From Plazaster borealis (taxonomy: Eukaryota > Echinodermata > Asteroidea > Forcipulatida > Labidiasteridae), in the NCBI GenBank assembly GCA_021014325.1, contig CM037476.1:22294827-22358826 (forward strand): a stretch of DNA of 64,000 nt. Direction: 5' to 3'. A program made the translations under genes and the position numbers. This document shows positions 34,706 to 48,587 of the stretch, piece by piece. Position 1 is the stretch's first letter, and the number at the start of each line of letters is the position of its first letter. A model generated the notes under the pieces. It searched no databases. It was given only the letters and a program-made list of their open reading frames with translations, and had not been told where the DNA came from.

Positions 34706-34961
34706 TGGTTAGAGGGAGGTCGCTTTTCCCAATCAAGTGACGGATCTTTGATTTAATCGACGTAAACCTCGCGTTCAGAGCATCCCGTAGCAATAACACA
34801 TTGTCATATTATAGTATCGGGTGTTGGAAAATAAAGTTGATGTAAAAGTGACATCGAGGTGAAGGTCTTTATTGTTATCGTGCGTGGCGTACATTGTGAA
34901 CGCTCAAAGCATACAACAGCTGTGTGCCTGCTTGACGAAACCATCCTATCCATCAGGAACT

Positions 34962-34964
34962 ATG
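34962..34964 (+). CDS. TUBA: Candidate exon 1 (ATG only) of alpha-tubulin gene B
   Basis: Among ATG codons between gene A and exon 2 of gene B, this is the one I found followed by a consensus donor (ATG then GTAAGT) in the style of alpha-tubulin first exons. The context AACTATGG is acceptable. Upstream there is only a weak TATA-like ATATTATAG near 34807. If right, intron 1 of gene B is 8.55 kb. I could not exclude a different first exon. Confidence 0.4.
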
Positions 34965-35001
34965 GTAAGTTTGATTTAGAAAATCACTTGTATGGTATAT
35001 A

Positions 35002-35368
35002 TTTAAAGGGATTGTATACGTTTAGTCATTGGAACCCACTGTTTGTTTCAATCCTATACAGTTGTAGGATACCATAAAACTATCCTGTGAAAATTTCATT
35101 TCAAAAGGTGCTAGCGTTTTTGAGATACTGCCGAAAATATGGAGCGGTTTGGCCACGCAGGAAGAATAATCTGAAATTGGAATACACAATCTGAGAAGCG
35201 TTACTGCATTACTACTGGGGGATAAAAAGTGATATATGTTCCCGTAACCGCAGTAATTCTTAGTGGAAAGTTTCTCAAAATGCATTATACTATCCAAAGC
35301 TGCTGTACTTCTTACCAAGTAAGTTTTTATTATTATGTCATTACCAAACGTATACAGACCATTTAAAC
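35002..35368 (-). mobile_element. MITE-like element, family M1 (copy 4)
   Basis: Starts TTAAAGGGATTGTATACG and ends AACGTATACAGACCATTTAAA. It begins only about 40 bp after the candidate donor of gene B exon 1. Confidence 0.85.
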
Positions 35369-36485
35369 ATCCTTTGTTCGAAGTTAAAGTTTTTAAGTAG
35401 CTTGTTCTGTGAATGCAAGGATTTTTATGTTATTTAAAAATCGATCCGGTAACGCAGTTACTTGCTTATTTTACATTCTATGACAACAATATGAACGGAA
35501 CAGACGGGAGTGGCAGTCAGCTGAACAATTTGTTAGAATTTCAAGCACCCACGTAAGTTCCAGCATAGGCCTTTGTGTTGTGTGATCATTTATTGTTACT
35601 TATAGCCTAAACAATTCCACAAGTTTTCACAAAGATAATTTGAGTCAATTGTTAAATTGCCTTGTCCTGCAGCTGTACCCCATTTATACGCTTTATGGTA
35701 GCTATTAATGTCCCACAAATTTGCTCTGCCCGTCAACTTTGTGTTAAACAGGGGTTAGAATCCCAGAGGGGACAGATTCCCCAAGTTGATATACCTTTCC
35801 AACCTTCATAATCGAAACATTCTTGCTCTGCACTCCCCCTCTCCCCAGATGAGATCGAAAAACATAACAAGTGAATGGTTTCACCATCAAAAGCCCCCTA
35901 CCAGTTATGTATTTGCCCCTTTGCCCCTTTGCCCCCCCATGAAGATGGCTTGTCAAGCCACTGGCAACATTCCTTTTTCCCTTTCTTGGATGTCATGCAA
36001 TTTAACCACAAATATTAAAAGTTCTACCAGCCCGCATCAATTAAAACAATACTTAAAATGACATCTTGCAGCGAAGGCCAGATCCAATGGAAGCTTATAC
36101 TTTGTTGCTTTTTAATTTCAATTTTTACTTTGTTTTTAATTAATTAATTAATATTTATACTTCTGTTTGGTTTTTATAGCTTTGTGTATCCATCAAATTC
36201 TCCATTTTAAAATTAAAAAAAAATCGGGGGGATTATTTCCTTTATTATCTTCGTATTTGTTGCCGTTTTAAGGACCCCGGTTGAAATAAACTTAATTTAT
36301 TGGCTTTGTTAGAGCTATTCCTGGATAATTGTGTGCAGTGTGTTGTCTTTCTTGTTTTCTACTTTCCTTTATTTATTTCCATCTCCTGTCGCTGGTGTAT
36401 GTTTTTTGCCATGTTCTTGCTGCGTTTTATCCGAAGAAATTCAAATCAATTCAATAATCAAATCAAATAACTAAAAGAGTATACA
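35369..36485. other. Gene-free AT-rich stretch
   Basis: No exon or known repeat recognised, apart from AT-rich simple sequence at 36130-36160. Confidence 0.5.
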
Positions 36486-36713
36486 CACTGCAAAAACTGG
36501 AGCGTTAAACCTGACACTATGGGTGTTGTCACATATTACAGACCCAGGAGAGAATCAATATTAACATCGTAGTGTGTTAAAATAACACAGATGTAATTGT
36601 GTTGACAGAAATAAGTGTTATTTTAGCACCAAATGGTGTAAATCTTTATTCTTTGTTCGGTATCTATTTGTGGCAACACCCATGTCAATGTTAACACCCC
36701 AGTTTTTGCAGTG
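36486..36713. mobile_element. Foldback MITE, family M7 (copy 1), CACTGCAAAAAC termini
   Basis: CACTGCAAAAACTGG at the left and CCAGTTTTTGCAGTG at the right are perfect inverted ends. Inner GGGTGTTGTCACATAT/ATTTGTGGCAACACCC also pair. A second copy is at 58405-58614. Confidence 0.9.
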
Positions 36714-37385
36714 CAGTTTCAATTCCTTATTTTGTTTCATTAACAGAAAGGAAAAACAAACAAATAAACAAACACCCCAACAAACAAACACCACAACACC
36801 CCCCCCCCAACAAAACACAAACGCCCCAACAAACAAACGAATATACCCAAACCTGGTACTTACTATATTACACTGGCCATGTTAACGATAACAACCGACC
36901 TCCATCGCTCGATCCCCTAACGGCACCAACTGTTCTATAATTGAGTGTTCGGGAAGGGGAGGGGGGCAAGCAAGGCCAATCGAATTAGCCATTGTCATTT
37001 TATCATTCAAAGTACAATGACCCCTTTGCTAAAACGTGGTGACCATAAGGTTTACTGACAATAATTACAATAATTATAAATTTTAATGACTCTAATTACA
37101 AAATGATCTCGACCTCAGCAAATTCGCGGTGGTATTCATCGCTTGGCTGAGAATCTCGTTATCCTGTCCACCCATTTTTAAACAAAGTTGTGTGTTTAAA
37201 ATAATAGCGCCCGTTATTCATATTAGACAAAGAGGCAGACCACTCTGGAACTCATTTAAAAAAAAAAAAATTGCCAATGGAGGCTTGATTGACGGTAACC
37301 TCTGTTTACAAAAAGAGTGACCTTGTACATTCAAGGGCCTTTTGGCAGGCGATATACTATGGGCATGTGGGAATTTTTTTACATT
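36714..37385. other. Gene-free stretch
   Basis: An AAACAAACA/CAACACC simple-sequence region occurs at 36750-36835. Nothing else is recognised. Confidence 0.5.
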
Positions 37386-37390
37386 TTGTG

Positions 37391-37822
37391 TAATAATAAT
37401 GTTAATAATAATAATAATATAGTCTTATATAGCGCACGTATCTACCAATAAGGTACTCAAGGCGCTTGAACAGACAAACAGTAAGGTATGTGGAGCTACA
37501 TTTTTGAAGTATGGGACCTATTCCTTTACATAGCACCATGCAATGGTTTACAAGGTGCTGTGGCGCAATATGCAGCCAATCAAACCAGGAACACCGGGGC
37601 GAACCCCTTATCTTTTCGATAAGTGCACTGGGTTCTTTTACGTGCATTAGACAACACACGGGACCTACGGCTTAACGTCCCATTGGAAGGACGAAGCATG
37701 TGGTTAAGTGTCTTGCTTAAGGACACAAGTGTCACGACTGGGATTCGAACCCACACTCTGCTGATCAGAAACACCAGAGCTTGAGTTCGGTGTTTTTATC
37801 CGCTCGGCCACGACACTCCACA
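37391..37822 (-). mobile_element. tRNA-derived SINE, minus strand, near full length
   Basis: Read on the minus strand it starts GTGTCGTGGCCGAGCGGAT, has the B-box GGGTTCGAATCCC, the body GGGACGTTAAGCCGTAGG and ACGTAAAAGAACCCAG, and ends GCGCTATATAAG followed by ATT repeats. It is a longer relative of the SINE at 29284. Confidence 0.9.
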
Positions 37823-37894
37823 GTGTGTCACAATTTCCACATAAAATCAAGAGTTATCAACGTAGCAGCTTAACAAGTTTTAGTTGGCCCCTTT

Positions 37895-38370
37895 CTTCAA
37901 ATCAAAATAAGTAGTCAGTACACTTTCTAAATAACCCGATAACCTGGGCCCAATTTCATAGACTGAGCTGCTTAAGCACCAAAGTAGCTAAGAACAACAA
38001 AATTATGCTTACCATAATAAGGTTACCAGCCAAACTACCATGCCGTGTGTACAATTTTTGACTGGTATCCTGCTCATTTCTGCTAAGCAGATAATTATTT
38101 AGCAATTTTGTTTTGCTTCCCCTTTCTTCCTATCAAAAGAAGTATTCAGGACCCCTTTTTTTAATTAACCCGATAACCTGGGCCCAAATTCATAGAGCTG
38201 CTACAAAAATTAGCTAAGCACAACAAAATTATGCTTTCCAGAACAAGGTTACCAGCCAAACTACCGTGTCGTGTGTGCAATTTGTGACTGGTATCCTGCT
38301 CATTTCTGCTGAGCAGAAACTTGTAAAAAAATATATTTTCTGCTTAAGCAGCTCTATGGAAGTGGGCTCA
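37895..38370. repeat. Two tandem copies of an M8 MITE plus flank
   Basis: CCCGATAACCTGGGCCCAA occurs at about 37937 and 38165, and CCAGCCAAACTACC follows each. The shared flank CCCCTTTCTTC shows that the duplication (period about 215-230 bp) includes DNA outside the MITE. The second copy ends AGCAGCTCTATGGAAGTGGG. Confidence 0.8.
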
Positions 38371-38902
38371 GGAAACAAAACGTAGACGACTGGCTGTGGC
38401 TTCCATTGTATTAGCAGCTTATGGTATCACTGCTGCCACAGAGATTTACATTTGAATCAAAATTAACATTTTTAAAGTCATTTATTTTAATTGTTGTCCA
38501 ATACTTTTCATTGTACACTTTTAAAAATGTGGAAAATATATGAAGCTTACAGAGCCGAGCTTATTTAAAAACAATTATAACGAGCTGTCATATTGTGCTA
38601 TGCAACGTACAGAGAGTGCCTAACAAAGGATCTGAAAAACAAAACATATATAGTTGCCGAAGGCAACTAATTATTACCCAATTAAGGCTGTCAAGCATTA
38701 CTGCATCACTTATGAAACGCCAACGATACTGTCGTGCCATCATGATGATAGAGCATCCACTCTTACAAGCGAGGCGGATTTAGAACAGGTCATTTAAAAT
38801 GATATTCTTGTTGTTTTGGTTTTTATTAACGCAAGTTTGCCTCAAACAAGGCTAAAAGCCACTAAGAAGATCTGTGCGTTTTATAAGCTAGTCTTTTGGA
38901 TT

Positions 38903-39290
38903 AAATGTATTGTACAGGATTGGTAGAGCTGACAAAATAGTCGCAGACAGTGTTCATGTACGTTTTAAGTGATCAACCATTTAGATAAAAAAACAAATTT
39001 GGGCTTAATCCGTTGTGTGAGTCAGAAGAAAATAGTGAAAAACCATGCACGGTTTTCAGCATGTAAACACATTATCCTTGATTTTTGGGTTGTAACACCC
39101 GAAATCAGCTGCTGTGGGTTTTTTAAATAGGTTTTTAGATACATTTTTTCGAATATGACTTCATTCCCGAGGGAAATATTTTACAGAGAACATGGTGCCA
39201 GTAATGAACTTCATAATCAGTAAGCTTTCAGACTAAAATTAAACTATGATGTTGTTTTATTCTTACCAATCCCGTATTATAACTTAAAAA
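38903..39290. mobile_element. MITE-like element, family M4 (copy 3)
   Basis: Ends TGTATTGTACAGGATTGGTAG and TTACCAATCCCGTATTATAA are inverted. The interior (GTCGCAGACAGTGTTCATG) matches 57978-58345. Confidence 0.85.
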
Positions 39291-39885
39291 GCCTTACTTT
39301 TAAGGGGGTGGCTAGTCGAATCGGGTGGTGGCAAATAGGCCTAAACGCGAAGGACTGCAAACGCATTTTTAAAGGTAGAATAAAAACAAACATCGGCATA
39401 AACAAAATGGTGGACAAGAGAAAAAAGAAGAAGAAGAAAAAAAAAAAAAAAAAAAAGGTCAGAGAATGACAGCAATGGTTTTTTTTTAAATCATGGATTC
39501 AGGCTTTAAGTACCAGCCGTTGAAACTGTGTGGTTCGTTCGGTGTTACCCTTCAACATACAAACCCCAGCCTCACATATCATTTTCGAAAACACCAAAAC
39601 AATATACAACATTTTGTGTTATCATCGAACCACCAAGCGCAATGTTTCTGTTCCAGCGCCGTGGTCTTGTTTGTTTGTATTGGTTCACAGAAGAGAAAAG
39701 ACCGAGGCCACGGGCACGGGTCTATTATCATTTTACGCCAACGAGGCCCCCCATATTATTGTATGCTCGTCATCCTATTGTTACACTATTTCTAAGATTC
39801 TATTCTTTATTGCTATGATATGTGTTTGCTGGTTGTACGTGACATACATACTGTCTATCATTTGTGTCTGAACTTTTTCGTCGTT

Positions 39886-40226
39886 AAAGGCCCCGTACAC
39901 TGTTGGTAAGATCGAAAAACACAAATGTTCACAGACTCACACACAACTTACATGATTTAAAGTAAGTAATGGTTGAAAGGGTTCCTTAAAATATTTCTGC
40001 CTAAAATGCTATCGTTTCTGAGATTTGAGTAAAACAATAGTTATTATCACGCGCGATATTTTGAAAAAACAGAAAACACATAAGGTCTCTTTTCACTATT
40101 TTCTCATGATCTCGATGACCAATTGAGCTCAAACTTTCACAGGTTTGTTTGTTCATGCATATGTTGAATCACACAAAATGTGGACACTGATTTTGAGTTG
40201 TTACCAAAAGTGTACAATACCTTTAA
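39886..40226 (+). mobile_element. MITE-like element, family M5 (copy 1)
   Basis: Starts TTAAAGGCCCCGTACACTG and ends AAAGTGTACAATACCTTTAA. It abuts an M1 element on its right with shared TTTAAA. Relatives are at 51080-51340 and 60632-60931. Confidence 0.8.
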
Positions 40227-40624
40227 AGGGTTTGTATACGTTTGGTAATGACTCTGAAAGTTAATGGCAATAAAAACTTACTTGCCAGGTAAGAAGTACA
40301 GCAGCTTTGGATAGTACAATGCATTTTGAGAAACTTTTCACTTCGAAGAACTGCGGTTATGGAAAAAGATATCACTTTTTATCCCCAAAAATTTGAATCC
40401 GAGAAGCGTTACTGCAGTATCTTTTCTCAGATTGTGTATTCCTATTGCAGACTATTCTTCCTGCGTGGACATAACCGCTGCAGATTTTCGGCAGTATCTC
40501 AAAAACGCTAGCATCTTATGATTTTTTTTTTAAAGGTTAGTTTTATGGTATATAATCTACAACTATTATAGGATTGAATCAAACAGTGGGTTCCAATTAC
40601 CAAACGTATACAATCCCTTTAAAG
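40223..40624 (+). mobile_element. MITE-like element, family M1 (copy 5)
   Basis: Starts TTTAAAGGGTTTGTATACG and ends CGTATACAATCCCTTTAAAG. The 40326-40511 frame is repeat-derived. Confidence 0.85.
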
Positions 40625-40860
40625 ATGTTCTAGTAATGACATCGTCACCGGTCCGTAAAATTACACAAAGTGAACAATATGGGAAAAAAATAAACAAAAT
40701 AAATTGAATTATCAAAACTACCAGGCCGTTCATTATAATGTGGAAACATATCTAGGCCACTTTGTACATTTGTTTTCTCACACAGGGTAGTGTTTTTAAT
40801 AAAATTTTTTATAATGATGAGTTAAGGTTCCATGACCTAAATTCAGTTCAATTTGTATTA

Positions 40861-42880
40861 CTAGACTTTGTTGGTGAAAGTTAACATTATTGGTGACTGT
40901 ACTGGAATATTCTATAATATAATGGTAACAATACAGAAAACAGCCCTCATCAAGAACAACATAAAAATAACTAATAATAATAATAACTAGACTTTCAGTT
41001 TTTGTCATGTGACAAAAACAAGGTGTTCGTGGGGAGTGATTGAATGAATAAACATTCTACCTTATCAATCCAATGCCTGGTCCAGGAGTTATGAATTTTT
41101 CTAAAAATTTAACATCAACTTCCGGTTTGGACCGGAAGTCAAGGTCAAATAGGGGTCACATTATGTGTAGCGCATTTAGTTTATGAAGACGTTTTAGATG
41201 ATGTATGGATTGTAAACCTCAAACGATTTGTTGAAACATTAACTTTTACTTTCCGGTTCGAACCGGAAGTCAAGGTCAAATGAGGTCACAGTGTGTAGCG
41301 TTTCTTAAATCTTTGGAGCCCTTTCTGATGATGTATAGATGATAAAAATCCAATGTGTGGTTCAGGAGTTCTGATTTTTTCAAATATTAAATTTCATCTT
41401 CCGGTTTGAACAAGAAGTAAAGGTCACTTGGGGTCACATTCTGTATATCGTTTGTTAAGTTGTTACATACTTGTCCAATGGTGTATAGATTGTAAAAATC
41501 CATTGTGTGGTTCAGGAATTATGAATTTTGAAACATTAAATTTCAACTTCCGCTTTGAACCGGAAGTCAGGGTCAAACAGGGTCACAATAAGTGTAGCGT
41601 ATGTTAGGTTTTACAAAGACCTTTCAGATGATGTATAGATTGTAAAAATCCAATGTGTGGTTCAGGAGTTACGAATTTTTCAAGTATTACATGGATTATC
41701 TTCATGCCGGGGTGCGCAATATACAAGGTAACAGCGATGCTATTTAATGTATTCCTACATGTAGTTGATGTAAACTGAACTACACGCACAATGTACGTGT
41801 ATCTGTACACGTGTTATTACACCATCTTGCGTTATCAAATTGGGTCAACACAAACGTGCGCTTTAATGCCGGTGGTCATAAGACAAGATGTAAATGTCAA
41901 AATGTTGTTATTTCTGTGCAAAAGTTTGAGCTGGCTCAACATTCTACAACCTGATGCAGAAATTATGCTGAAATGATAAGTAGTTTTTGAGATACGAAAT
42001 TTATATAATTTTAAATTTCCGGGTTGAACCGGAAGTCAAGGTCAAATGGGGGCACTTTCTGTGTAGCGTTTGTTGGACCTTTAACGAACTTTCCGATGAT
42101 GTATAGATTGTAAAAATCCAACATGTCGTTCATGAGTTATGATTTTTTTTCAAATATTAAACTTTGATTGAATGTAATTCAATACCTGATGACGTCATCA
42201 TGACATCATCAAGTTTGTGTCGTCTTGATATTTAGGTTCAAATGTCTGATGAGTTTCAATGTAAAATTCAATTTCAATCTTGAGTTATGTCGTAGATAAG
42301 CCCGAAAATGATGTTTTTCAAGAAAAAAACCAAAGGCAAACTTTGACCTAGGGCATGACCTTGAAGAAAAGGTCATACGATTTTGACGTTAACTTTTGAA
42401 ATGTAGCCCCAGTCTTGATCTATCACATGCCCAATTATGCACATCATAGCTTTTATATTCAATGAGATACAGCAAATACCAAATGGTCATTTTTCAACTT
42501 TAAAAACGTTGTAATTCGACACCTGATGACGTCATCATGACGTCATGACAATTGTGCCGTCCTCATATTGAGGTTCAATTGTCTGATGAGTTTCAAGGTT
42601 CAATTCAGTTTCAATGTTGAGTTATGCTGTAGAGAAGAGTTCTAGGGAAGAAGAAGATGGAGAAGAAAAAAAAAACAAAAAAACGGAACAATAACAAGAG
42701 GTGTTCGTGCTCATATTGCACGAACACCTAAAAACGGAACAATAACAAGAGGTGTTCGTGCTCATATTGCACGAACACCTAATAATAATAATTACTAGAC
42801 TATAAGACGGTGCAGTAGTAGAATGTGGTGGTACAAATACAGACAACAACCCTCAGCAGTACAACAATAAAACAATTGTT
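40861..42880. repeat. Composite repeat block flanked by related ~100-bp sequences
   Basis: The flanks (about 40861-40990 and 42795-42880) share CTAGACT, ACAATACAGAAAACAGCCCTC/ACAAATACAGACAACAACCCTC-type words and AATAATAATAACTAGACT. Inside are about five degenerate units of 130-150 bp with TTCCGGTTxxAACCGGAAGTCA and GATGTATAGATTGTAAAAAT, two ~335-bp-spaced copies of a segment starting CTGATGACGTCATCATGAC, and two tandem hairpins at 42699-42780. No frame encodes a recognisable protein. Confidence 0.7.
42699..42780. repeat. Two tandem perfect hairpins, 12-bp stem and 7-nt loop
   Basis: Stem AGGTGTTCGTGC with complement GCACGAACACCT and loop TCATATT, at 42699-42729 and 42750-42780. Both are preceded by GGAACAATAACA; the repeat step is 51 bp. 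Confidence 0.95.
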
Positions 42881-42882
42881 TG

Positions 42883-43275
42883 TCTTTAAAGGGAGGGTAT
42901 ACCTTTGGTAATTACTCCACAAATTAATTACCATAACAACTTACCTGGTAAAGAGCACTGGAGAGCTGTTGATATTACAAAACATTGTTAAAATCGACAC
43001 CCTTTGTAGTAATGCAGTTTTAGAGAAAGAGGTAATTTTTTCGCCAGGAAATTTGAACCTGAGAAAGGCTTCGGACATGAAGACTTTCTCATGCATTTAA
43101 AACACACAATTGTATATGCAAGGGTGGTTTCTTTCTTTCATTATTTTCTTGCACATTCGATGACCAATTGAGTTCAAAATTTCACAGTTTTTTTATTTTA
43201 TGCATAATGTTGGGATACACCAAGTCAGGATACTGGTCTTTGACAATATTACCAAAAGTATACCCTGCCTTTATT
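42883..43275 (+). mobile_element. MITE-like element, family M3 (copy 2)
   Basis: Starts CTTTAAAGGGAGGGTATACC and ends AAAAGTATACCCTGCCTTTA. The centre carries GAGAAAGGCTTCGGACATGA. It ends about 45 bp before the decayed exon 2 copy of gene B. Confidence 0.85.
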
Positions 43276-43319
43276 TCTCGTCATTGCCTATACAGTAAAT
43301 GATTTTTTACTTTGTGTAA

Positions 43320-43379
43320 CGTGAATTCATTTTAGTCCATGTCAGCCAGGCTGGAGTCCAGATGCGCAATGCCTGCTGG
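43320..43379 (+). pseudogene. Decayed partial copy of alpha-tubulin exon 2
   Basis: Sixty bases align with the first 60 bases of exon 2 at 43518 without gaps. They would encode REFILVHVSQAGVQM, then RNACW, followed immediately by TAG. Relative to exon 2 it carries a Gly10-to-Ser change in the GTP-binding loop and a stop after codon 21. The TTTAG at 43331-43335 falls inside the copy. It lies 138 bp upstream of the functional exon's matching block. Confidence 0.85.
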
Positions 43380-43502
43380 TAGCAGGCATAAACCTACAAT
43401 ACAAGTGTTCATGCTTTTAAGAAAGATCAGCTTTTTATTTGGATTCTTTCCGATACTAAAATTATATGAAACAGCTTTTGTCTTCAGTCTTTACCATTTT
43501 AG

Positions 43503-46171
<2,669 letters not shown>

Positions 46172-46385
46172 TTTTATTCATCTTGGAGGATCTACCAGCA
46201 AATAGTCTGACATAGAGAACAAGTTCAGTATTATTCGTGTTAGATCATTAAATTGTTTATAAAATTAATGCCTGCCCTGATCCAAAAATTTAATTTCCTT
46301 GCAAGTTTCTGAAGAAAAATCGGGTTATATTTTCATACAAAAGAAGCAAATGTTAGGGGTATTTTACACCACATGTCTAGTTTTT

Positions 46386-46391
46386 AATAAA
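46386..46391 (+). terminator. Polyadenylation signal AATAAA of gene B
   Basis: First AATAAA after the stop, 215 bp downstream. Positional inference. Confidence 0.5.
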
Positions 46392-46399
46392 AACGCTAT

Positions 46400-47700
46400 T
46401 CCACCAACATGTGAGATTTCGATCAATTTGAAGTTGTCGCCGCTGCTCGTCATGAATCTATTAAAACATAAACAAATAAATGTAAAAATTTTCAACCGCT
46501 CCTCCAATCAAAAAGATGAGGACATTAAATTAAATTTATACATGTTTCTTTTAAAACAAATGTCTGATGCATGTCCCAATATTAAGCTGTTTAGCAGAAA
46601 ATACGGCTCAACAAAATCATTTGCTAAGCAAAAATTGGCAGGGCACCAGTCAGATGCGGTGAAATTGAATATACTCCCTTCCTTTTTGTTTTGACTGGTA
46701 ATCTTTTTGTCCTAAGCTAGACTCTTCCGTGCTATAAGCGAATGTTTGTGCTTTGTAACAGCTTCAATGAAATATACATTATGTATTGACGTCATTACGC
46801 CATCTTTAGAGGTATTGAAGGGTGCACCCCACTAAATAGGGAGAAAGCAGAGCGTCACCCTCATTAATATTTTGTAGGCCCTCAAAATGTTCTATAATAT
46901 AGACAGATTTGAGGGCCTAATAAAAGGGTTAAAGTGTAAACATTTGCCCAATTGTGACCTGGGGGTTGTTGACTTCTAACTTGAGGTATTTTGGATGACA
47001 TAGGCCTTGGAAAAATTGTCCTATTTGCCGAAAGGTGTAGGGACGTTTTTGATTTGATGCTCGGACATTTGGAAAGTTACCGGTGTAGGGATGTTTTTAT
47101 TTGGAGAGAGAATATCTCGCCGGGCCTTGGGACCCCCTTTATCAAATTGAGCAGAGGATAAAAGTTCAAGAGTCAATGGATAATTTTCCCTGTATTGTAA
47201 AAAGCAGTGAGACTTCTTAGTAGTTTTTTTTGTTAAATAGTGTTTTTGAATATTTAGCATTTTCCACTGTATGGTTTGGGAGTTTATTTAGAGGATGCAC
47301 ATTTACTACGCGTGGTGCACATGGATAAGCAACCAAGCTTCTGTTGACCTCTAGTAGAGGTCAACCATTCTCGATATGTGGCAAAGGGAGGCCCCCCCCG
47401 AACCATCCCCAATTGTTCCCATCATTATGGGACTACATTGAGAGTGTGACGTAAGGATATCTTGAATAATAATTAGGGCACTGGATACTTGTATGCCAGG
47501 GCGGGGTCTTTAATCGCCATTAGCTGTCAGTCTGGCTTAGGTGGTTCACTTCACGCTGTAACTATATTATGTAAATTAAGTTAATTTAGTTGTTAATAAA
47601 TCAGTTCTTTATCAAGAAGGAGGAGTTTGATTGTGTGTATTTGGGTCTCATAATTCCCGTGTTGGCTTATTGGCTATAATTATAGAGCCACCATAACACC
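46400..47700. other. Gene-free stretch downstream of gene B
   Basis: The frame at 46299-46694 lies in the probable 3' UTR and downstream DNA and includes an M8 fragment (TTAAGCTGTTTAGCAGAAAA), so I do not call it a gene. Nothing else is recognised. Confidence 0.5.
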
Positions 47701-47702
47701 AT

Positions 47703-48040
47703 ACTTTAGGCAGGGTATACTTTTGGTAATTGTCAAAGACCAGTATCCTCACTTAGTGAATCCAAACATATGCACAAAATAACAAACCTGTGAAAATTTG
47801 GGCTCGATTGGTCATCGAAATTGCAAGAAAAAAATGTAAGAAAAAACACCCTTGTTGCATAGAATTGTGAGCTTTGAGATGCCTGAGAAAGGCCCATGCC
47901 TGAATCCTTTCTAAGATTCAAATTTTGGGGTGAAAAATTACCTCTTTCTATACTTCAAAGGGGGTCAATTTTAACAATGTTTTATAGTATCAACAGCTCC
48001 CCAGTGCTCTTATATCAATTAATTTTGTATAGCAATTGGT
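47703..48040 (-). mobile_element. MITE-like element, family M3 (copy 3), right end lost
   Basis: Starts TAGGCAGGGTATACTTTTGG, with GCCTGAGAAAGGCCCATGC as a remnant of the central hairpin. The expected right terminus after CAACAGCTCCCCAGTGCTC is degraded. Confidence 0.7.
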
Positions 48041-48587
48041 TTTGCCACTATGACAAGAGGTGCGGCCCTCTCTTTACTGGTGGCTAGAGGGTAATGATTC
48101 AAAACAACTTGGTTTGACGGCTGACGTTTTTTTTTTTTTTACTGAGAAAGAGGCTAGTCGCCATAAAATCGGCATTAGCCAATTTCATCAGGTTATTTAA
48201 ATTCCATACAATTAATTTCCATATGCAATACAAATTAGACATTTGCCGCGCTTCCCTCATCCATGTCAAGCTCCCTTTCTGTTGATGGCATTCGTGCAAA
48301 AGAAAAACGAAAAAACATGGCCCGATAATGTTTCCATTTTCAGGTTTAGTTTGGTAATATTGTGACTTGTCCGAATTATTATCGAGTTCGGTTATGGCTG
48401 CAGGTGTTGGCTTTCATGGCAGTGTCTGCATCAAGCGACCCCGGCTACGGCTATGGCCGTTGGCTGCAGTGACAAGGTTAGAGAGTAGGAATTTTCGACG
48501 TAACGACCGTAGCCAATGCCCAAGATGTTATCCAATTAGTTCGGACACGCCGTAGCCACTGCCGAAATTATTAGTATGGGCACTACG

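Noticed and set aside
38395..38790. Possible N-terminal fragment of a Harbinger-type transposase (KRRRLAVASIVLAAYG, then KRQRYCRAIMMIEHPLL)
   Set aside because: Only short basic stretches in broken frames; no DDE motif or helix-turn-helix could be seen, so support is too weak.
39404..39410. CAAAATGGTGGAC as exon 1 of gene B
   Set aside because: The initiator context resembles gene A, but GTGGAC is a poor 5' splice site compared with GTAAGT at 34965.
46299..46694. 131-residue plus-strand frame after gene B
   Set aside because: It lies in the likely 3' UTR and downstream DNA, includes an M8 MITE fragment and shows no domain.
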